Source of the DNA: CAITNM01 sp964446295
GTDB taxonomy: Bacteria; Pseudomonadota; Alphaproteobacteria; Paracaedibacterales; CAITNM01
Length of the DNA: 19,140 bases
Direction: 5' to 3'
NCBI GenBank assembly: GCA_964446295.1
Contig: CAYUNR010000028.1
Span: 1-19,140 of the forward strand
Shown in pieces: positions 13,428-19,140 of the stretch. The translations under genes and the position numbers were made by a program. Each line of letters begins with the position of its first letter. Position 1 is the stretch's first letter. The notes beneath the pieces were generated by a model, which did not search any database, had not been told where the DNA came from, and was given only the letters and a program-made list of their open reading frames with translations.

Positions 13428-15695
13428 ATGGTTAAAAAACTTGGCACTATAACAATAAAAAAAGTGCGAAAATTCTTGTTTTTTAGATTGCTGATATTAT
13501 TTTTTATATCGTGCTCATGCTTGGGGGCTGCACAGCCTTTGTATTTGCGTGGTGATGATGCGACTTGGAATCAAAAAACCTATGACCTGTGGGTTAAAGG
13601 GCATGTTTCAGTGGTGCAGCATTTAGATGATGGCACTCAAAGGCGTTTAAACTGCGATGCGCTGCACTACAATCGGTTAACTGATAAAATTACAGCGTAT
13701 GGTGCTGTTGAATTAACCGAACCTAATGGCGACGTGTTAACTGCTGATCACTTAGAATTAGATTCTCATTTTAATACAGGTTTTCTAGAAGGCATGCATG
13801 TCTTTACGCAAGATGCCGCGCGCCTTAATGCAAAATCTGCAACCAGAAAAGAAGGCAATTCCACCGTTTTTTTAGATGCAGATTATTCCCCCTGTAAGCA
13901 ATGCACAGATGGTTCCGTAACTTGGAAGCTTGAAGCAGAAAGTGTTGAACATGACCAAGCTGAAAAACTTATAAAATATCGTCAAGTTTTTCTTGTGTTT
14001 AAAGGCGTGAAGATTTTTTACATGCCCTATTTTTCCCACCCCGATCCATCGGTTAAACAAAAAGATGGCTTGCTGTCACCAGCATTTGGTATGAGCAAAG
14101 ACCTTGGTTTTTCAATGACATTACCTTATTTGTTTACGGCAAAAGATCAGGATCTAACGATCACGCCTATGATTATGGCGAAACAAAATCCTTTGCTGGC
14201 AACGGAATACCGTCGACGTTTTAGAGATGGCGAGCTGTCACTTGGTGGTAGCTACACACGAATGCGTCACAATGAGAAAAAAAAGAATGCCTACACAACT
14301 ATTCCAAAAAAGAGCCGATGGAATGTGTCAGGAGCAATGCTTTGGCACATGACAGAACGCAATCGTTTGACAGTGGATTTAAACCGAGCAAGCGATACAA
14401 CATATTTGTCTAGATATAGGTTAAACAAACAATCCAGCACATTTAGTCGCTCTAAAAACTTAACATCCATCGTTAATTTTGAGCATTTTGGTAATAGTGG
14501 TTATGGAACGGTAAAAACTCAAGCATTTCAGACAGATACGCCAAAAACAACACCGGTTGTTTTACCTCATGCTCGCTATCGCTATCAAACAGAACAATTT
14601 TCTAACGGCAGTCATTTAGTTTGGGATTCAAGCTTCTTAAGCATTTTAAGAAAACGCCCCATTCTTACGCAAACAGGAAAGCAAACCTACCGTGCATCAA
14701 GTGGTGTGACATGGAACTTGCCTTACACCACATCAAATGGTCATCTTTTTAAAACCTCTCTTTCAACTCGTGGCGATGCGTACATGTCGCAGCATTATAA
14801 CCCTGATCAACCTGTAGTTGAAAAGCAGCATAAGTACGATAATCACGTTGAAAGCAGGTTGTTTCCACAGGCGTCAGTTGATTGGAGATATCCACTATTA
14901 TCAACCTATGAACGAATCGATTGGATTTTAGAACCTCGAGGGTTAGTAGCATTAGCGCCGCAAAATTTAAATCGTAAGCGTTTGCCGAATGAAGACTCAA
15001 GAGTATTTACCCTTGATGACACATCTATTTTTCTGCCAAATCGCTTTGATGGTATCGATTTAGTTGATGCAGGTCAGCGTGGGGTTTTAGGTGTAGATAA
15101 TCACATGCGTTGGGGGCAACAGCAGCGTGCTTCTATTTTTATGGGGCAAAGCTACCGTTTTGATCACAAAGCCGTTGTTGGCAAGAATCAGGGGGAAGGA
15201 CGCCTTGCGTCAGATTACATTTCAAGAGTGCTCTATCAACCTAATGAATGGTGGGTTATTTTCATGCGTGGCGCGTTTATGCGAAACAACATGAAACCTC
15301 GATATAATGAATGGGGATCTAGCTTTGGTAAGCCTATGCTTAAATTAGACGCATCATATGTGCATGCAAAGCGTGGTTTGAATGATTCAACGTCAATGAT
15401 TTCTCAAGTCAACTGGCAGCTAAGCTCTGAAATCAATGAAAATTGGAAAGTTTCTGTTGCGCAGATTCGCAACCTAAAACGTTTTCAAAAGGGTGTGTTG
15501 GCTACGTTTGCAGGACTAACCTATCAAGATGATTGTTTTGAAACGAAATTTAGCGTGTTTAGAAGCCATTATCGAGACCGTGACTTAAAGCCAGACATGG
15601 GATTCTTTTTACAATTTAGCTTAAAGAACTTAGGAAGCTTCACGCCATCTTCTGCGCCTACGTATCCGGGGTCTTTGTTAACGAATTTACGATAG
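13428..15695 (+). CDS. lptD: LptD, LPS-assembly outer-membrane protein
   Basis: A 755-residue outer-membrane protein that, plugged by lipoprotein LptE, inserts lipopolysaccharide into the outer leaflet. Residues 1-35 form a basic then hydrophobic signal peptide (KKVRKFLFFRLLILFFISCSCLGAA). About 38-150 is the OstA/LptA-like beta-jellyroll (LRGDDATWNQKT...VKGHVSV, YGAVELTEPNGD). The rest is the large C-terminal barrel, opening with YMPYFSHPDPSVK and GLLSPAFG, strongly conserved in LptD. C156 and C159 (SPCKQC) plus C703 near the end are candidates for the family's disulfides. ATG at 13428 follows AAAAGG at 9-nt spacing. It implies a lipopolysaccharide-bearing envelope. It stands alone, divergent from the reductase gene, and its stop lies 4 nt from that of convergent dnaE. 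Confidence 0.95.
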   Translation: MVKKLGTITIKKVRKFLFFRLLILFFISCSCLGAAQPLYLRGDDATWNQKTYDLWVKGHVSVVQHLDDGTQRRLNCDALHYNRLTDKITAYGAVELTEPNGDVLTADHLELDSHFNTGFLEGMHVFTQDAARLNAKSATRKEGNSTVFLDADYSPCKQCTDGSVTWKLEAESVEHDQAEKLIKYRQVFLVFKGVKIFYMPYFSHPDPSVKQKDGLLSPAFGMSKDLGFSMTLPYLFTAKDQDLTITPMIMAKQNPLLATEYRRRFRDGELSLGGSYTRMRHNEKKKNAYTTIPKKSRWNVSGAMLWHMTERNRLTVDLNRASDTTYLSRYRLNKQSSTFSRSKNLTSIVNFEHFGNSGYGTVKTQAFQTDTPKTTPVVLPHARYRYQTEQFSNGSHLVWDSSFLSILRKRPILTQTGKQTYRASSGVTWNLPYTTSNGHLFKTSLSTRGDAYMSQHYNPDQPVVEKQHKYDNHVESRLFPQASVDWRYPLLSTYERIDWILEPRGLVALAPQNLNRKRLPNEDSRVFTLDDTSIFLPNRFDGIDLVDAGQRGVLGVDNHMRWGQQQRASIFMGQSYRFDHKAVVGKNQGEGRLASDYISRVLYQPNEWWVIFMRGAFMRNNMKPRYNEWGSSFGKPMLKLDASYVHAKRGLNDSTSMISQVNWQLSSEINENWKVSVAQIRNLKRFQKGVLATFAGLTYQDDCFETKFSVFRSHYRDRDLKPDMGFFLQFSLKNLGSFTPSSAPTYPGSLLTNLR

Positions 15696-15699
15696 TAAG

Positions 15700-18600
15700 T
15701 TAACTACACCAAGCCATCAACTGGTGGTATACATGAGTGTTGATTGATTTTTTGCCTAAGCTAACGGTGGCGTGAATACCTAGAGAATCTTTTGAAAACT
15801 CAAGAACCACTTCGCAGGCGCCTATTGGTAATGCTTGAATTTCATCAAGCAATCCCTTAATTGGCTTGTCTCTTGCTACCTTCAAGCTAATGCTGGTGAA
15901 GGGCTGCATATCGTTTAAATTATAAATTTTGTTGGCAGTTAAGCGCAGCTGTTCGTTGTCTTTTTTAACAGCAACTTCAACAGCTAATAAATTTCCAACT
16001 TTTAACAAATCAACAGATTGACTGTAAATCTCACTAAATAACGTAACCTCATAAGTGCCTTCTTGGTCTGATAAACTTAGAAAGGCATATTTTTGTCCTT
16101 TTTTGCCAGTGCGCACCGTTGTAGTGAGTAATACACCGGCCACGCGAATGTTGCCTGCAGAAACAGTTGCGAACATTGAAGATGGGGTTAATTGAAGCTG
16201 CTCAATTTGTTGCTTGTAAGCATTCAAAGGGTGGTCGGATAGGTAAAACCCTAAGGAATCAAATTCTTTTTGTAGCGATGTTAATCCATCCCATTTTGGA
16301 ACATCTGGAAGTTTGAAGGTGATTACATTATCTGTCGCCCCTCCAAATAAACTACGCTGAGCACTTTTCGCTGCATTTGCTTTTTTGGAAGCAATGTAGC
16401 TTATGTGTTCAATAGCTTCAAACAGAGCGCGTCGGTTAGGCTCTAAGCAATCAAACGCGCCAGAACCAATTAAATTTTCTAGCAGCCTTTTGCTAAGGTG
16501 TTTGGAATCAACGCGCTCAATAAAATTAGTCATGGTTGAAAATGGTTCTTGTCCACGTACTTGTGCAATAGCATCAATCACTTGCCCCCCAACGTTTTTT
16601 AAGGCTCCTAAGCCAAAGCGAACAGCATTACCTTCAGCTGTGAAATTTGCAAAAGAATGATTAATATCAGGGGGTAGTAACGTTGTCCCTATACGTAACA
16701 TGTCTTGTTTGTAGGCGTTTATTTTATCGGTATTGTGCATATCTGCTGTCATTGATGCAGCAAAAAAAGCAATTGGATAGTTTGCCTTTAGATAAGCGGT
16801 TTGATAAGCAAGAAGTGCGTAAGGAGCCGAATGTGATTTGTTAAATCCATACCCTGCGAACTTTGCCATTTGGTCAAATAATTGAGATGCAGTTTGAGGC
16901 TTCACTCCTTTTGCAATGGCGCCAGTTACAAATTTTTCGCGTTGGTCATCCATTTCGCTTTTAATTTTTTTACCCATAGCACGACGCAGCATATCCGCAG
17001 CACCCAGGGTGTACCCACCAATGACTTGAGCAATTTGCATAACCTGTTCTTGATAGACCATTACTCCATAAGTTGGCGCTAAAATTGGTTCAAGTTCAGG
17101 CGTTAAAAATGTAACAAGCTCTTGACCATGTTTGCATGCTAAGTACCTGGGTATGTCGTCCATCGGTCCTGGTCTGTACAAAGCAACCAAGGCAATTAAA
17201 TCTTCAAAGCGGTCAGGTCGTAATTTACGTAACACATCTCGCATACCAGCGCTTTCTAGCTGGAACACACCTACAACGTTAACGTTGCATAGTAATTCAA
17301 AAGTTTTTGGATCATCTAGAGGAATAGATTGAATCACAAAATTAGGAAGTTGATGTTCAGCAGTTTCACGCACAATTTTGCAGGCATGTTCAATAATGCT
17401 AAGGGTTTTAAGGCCTAAGAAGTCGAATTTTACCAACCCTGCTAATTCAACATATTTCATGTTAAATTGCGTTGCTGGCAAGCTTGAGCTTTCATCTTTA
17501 AATAACGGAACTAAGGAAGTAAGTGGACGATCACCAATTACAACACCCGCAGCGTGAGTTGAAGCATGACGATACAAACCTTCAAGTTTTTTGCCAATTT
17601 CAACCATTTTTGCGATTGCATCATCATCGTCGCAAGCCTGATTAATTGCTGGTTCTATTTCTATGGCTTGCTCTAGTGTTACAGGGCTAGCAGGATTGTT
17701 AGGTATCAATTTACAAATACGATCAACCACAGGGTAGGGGATTTGCAAAACGCGTCCCACGTCGCGCAATACTGCGCGTGCCTGCAATTTACCAAAGGTA
17801 ATAATGTGGGCAACTCGGTCACTGCCGTATTTTTGCTGAACATAAACTAGAACTTCGTCTCTTCTGTCCTGACAAAAGTCCACGTCAAAGTCAGGCATTG
17901 AAACACGTTCAGGGTTTAAAAAACGTTCAAAAATCAGCGTGAACCGAATAGGGTCCATATCAGTAATAGTTAGTGACCATGCCACTAGTGAACCTGCTCC
18001 AGAACCACGACCAGGCCCCACTGGAATTCCCTGTCCTTTTGCCCATTTTATAAAATCAGCAACGATCAAAAAGTATCCGCAGAATCCCATGTGCTTGATG
18101 ATGCCAATTTCATAGTTTAAGCGTTCTTGGTATTGGTTACGGATTTCTTCATGTTCGTCTTTTGCAAATCTCAAAAAAACTTCTTCTTGCAAGCGCTTTT
18201 CTAAACCTTCTTGTGCTTGAAAAACAAGCTCTTCTTCTTCACTTCGCCCATTCTCACTATCAAAATGTGGAAGAATTGGGTTGTGAAGGGTAGGCATGAA
18301 CCGACAACGTTTTGCAATATTGACTGTGTTTTGAATTGCTTCAGGCAAGTCTTTAAACAGCTCCTGCATTTCTGCTGAACTTTTAAAATAATGGTGAGGT
18401 GTGACTCTGCGTCGATCTTCTTGCGCAACGTAAGTGCTGCTTGCAATGCATAGCAAAGCATCGTGGGCTTCAAAGTAGCTGAAATCGGGAAAATAAACAT
18501 TGTTTGTGGCAACAAGCGGCAAGTTGTGCGTGTAAGCTTTTTCAATAAAAATTTCTTCAAGTTCTTGTTCTGCAGCTGTTCCGTGACGTTGAATTTCTAC

Positions 18601-19116
18601 ATAAAGACAGTCAGGGAAATATGCTTTAAGTTTATTTAAAAAATCATCAGATTCATTGATGTCTTCATTTTCTTCTTGGTTCACGCTTAGTTGTTTTGCT
18701 AATAGCTGTCCCCAAACACCGTCTATACCTCCAGTTAAAGCGATTAAGCCTTGAGATCTGCCTTCCAAATATTCAAAAGGAATATAAGGTTTCTCATGTT
18801 CACAAGGGGATCCGAGGTATAAATAGCTAACAATGTTTAATAAATTTGTGTATCCAATTTCAGATGCCACAAGCAAGACTAAAGAACCAATTGTGTTAGA
18901 AAACTGAACGCTAAGTTCACAACCAATGATTGGTTGAATGCCCGAGCTAGCGCATAACATTGCGCTTTCTAATGCACCAAAAAGATTATTGGTGTCTGTA
19001 ATCGCAATAGCAGGTTGATCAAATTGCTCACAAAGTTGTGGCAATGACTTAACCTTAATGGCCCCTTCTGCTAGAGAATAGGCGCTATGGACACGAAGAT
19101 GAACAAATCCAACCAT
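15700..19116 (-). CDS. dnaE: DnaE, DNA polymerase III alpha subunit
   Basis: The complete replicative polymerase, 1138 residues (E. coli 1160). The N-terminal PHP domain begins FVHLRVHSAYSLAEGA. The catalytic palm carries GPGRGSGAGS near 367-376 and PDFDVDF with catalytic D409 and D411; the third acid D565 is in KFDFLGLKTL. Finger and thumb motifs YRPGPMDDIPRY and GYGFNKSHSAPYALLAYQTAYLKA are intact. QRSLF at 920-924 fits a beta-clamp-binding motif. An OB-fold follows (about 985-1060; VAGVLLTTTVRTGKKGQKYAFLSLSD). ATG at 19116 is preferred to a TTG two codons upstream at 19122; no Shine-Dalgarno is evident, and the promoter may lie beyond the window edge. It is convergent with lptD with no terminator space between them. 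Confidence 0.97.
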   Translation of the reverse strand: MVGFVHLRVHSAYSLAEGAIKVKSLPQLCEQFDQPAIAITDTNNLFGALESAMLCASSGIQPIIGCELSVQFSNTIGSLVLLVASEIGYTNLLNIVSYLYLGSPCEHEKPYIPFEYLEGRSQGLIALTGGIDGVWGQLLAKQLSVNQEENEDINESDDFLNKLKAYFPDCLYVEIQRHGTAAEQELEEIFIEKAYTHNLPLVATNNVYFPDFSYFEAHDALLCIASSTYVAQEDRRRVTPHHYFKSSAEMQELFKDLPEAIQNTVNIAKRCRFMPTLHNPILPHFDSENGRSEEEELVFQAQEGLEKRLQEEVFLRFAKDEHEEIRNQYQERLNYEIGIIKHMGFCGYFLIVADFIKWAKGQGIPVGPGRGSGAGSLVAWSLTITDMDPIRFTLIFERFLNPERVSMPDFDVDFCQDRRDEVLVYVQQKYGSDRVAHIITFGKLQARAVLRDVGRVLQIPYPVVDRICKLIPNNPASPVTLEQAIEIEPAINQACDDDDAIAKMVEIGKKLEGLYRHASTHAAGVVIGDRPLTSLVPLFKDESSSLPATQFNMKYVELAGLVKFDFLGLKTLSIIEHACKIVRETAEHQLPNFVIQSIPLDDPKTFELLCNVNVVGVFQLESAGMRDVLRKLRPDRFEDLIALVALYRPGPMDDIPRYLACKHGQELVTFLTPELEPILAPTYGVMVYQEQVMQIAQVIGGYTLGAADMLRRAMGKKIKSEMDDQREKFVTGAIAKGVKPQTASQLFDQMAKFAGYGFNKSHSAPYALLAYQTAYLKANYPIAFFAASMTADMHNTDKINAYKQDMLRIGTTLLPPDINHSFANFTAEGNAVRFGLGALKNVGGQVIDAIAQVRGQEPFSTMTNFIERVDSKHLSKRLLENLIGSGAFDCLEPNRRALFEAIEHISYIASKKANAAKSAQRSLFGGATDNVITFKLPDVPKWDGLTSLQKEFDSLGFYLSDHPLNAYKQQIEQLQLTPSSMFATVSAGNIRVAGVLLTTTVRTGKKGQKYAFLSLSDQEGTYEVTLFSEIYSQSVDLLKVGNLLAVEVAVKKDNEQLRLTANKIYNLNDMQPFTSISLKVARDKPIKGLLDEIQALPIGACEVVLEFSKDSLGIHATVSLGKKSINTHVYHQLMAWCS

Positions 19117-19140
19117 GAACAATTAATAAAAAACTGTATC

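Noticed and set aside
18201..18560. Minus-strand frame of 119 codons within dnaE, shifted relative to it.
   Set aside because: Out-of-frame shadow; the dnaE frame here is continuous and conserved.

Overview
The window reads as chromosomal DNA from an AT-rich alphaproteobacterium. The best lineage markers are a DUF4167 protein directly upstream of clpB, DnaE with the alphaproteobacterial PHP-domain start (FVHLRVHSAYSL), LptD with the SPCxxC cysteine pair, and a PhaB-type acetoacetyl-CoA reductase. Low GC and many lineage-specific hypothetical proteins would suit a host-associated group such as Holosporales-like bacteria; that placement is inference. No tRNA, rRNA, CRISPR array, integrase or transposase was recognised, and no stretch over 300 bases lacks a gene.

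Left third (1-3870), accessory. A MerR/TipAS-like regulator on the + strand ends at a hairpin shared with a minus-strand Phd/YefM-VapC toxin-antitoxin operon. Next comes a second toxin-antitoxin module, a minimal nucleotidyltransferase (MNT) followed by a HEPN protein. This module sits exactly between two 62-bp direct repeats: one is the authentic 3' end of an AI-2E family transporter gene, the other a diverged, displaced copy of it. The pair therefore looks like a roughly 0.8-kb cassette inserted at the 3' end of the transporter gene. An 80-bp composite palindrome with two TCAAG-loop hairpins (REP/BIME-like) separates the transporter from clpB.

Middle (3884-10179). The clpB disaggregase gene and its upstream DUF4167 gene lie on the minus strand and overlap out of frame by 131 nt. 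Divergent from them is a 790-residue exported, helical-repeat protein of unknown role. It is followed by two minus-strand small genes of unknown function (one doubtful, one encoding an exported 12-kDa protein) and several hairpins.

Right half (10332-19116), core housekeeping: ettA (ribosome-associated ABC-F ATPase) with a beta-carbonic anhydrase behind it; a PhaB/FabG-type reductase overlapping the anhydrase tail to tail; lptD (LPS export to the outer surface); and dnaE (replicative polymerase), convergent with lptD with only 4 nt between their stop codons.

The most unusual feature is the MNT-HEPN cassette with its duplicated gene-end flanks and no promoter space of its own, next to a second toxin-antitoxin operon.
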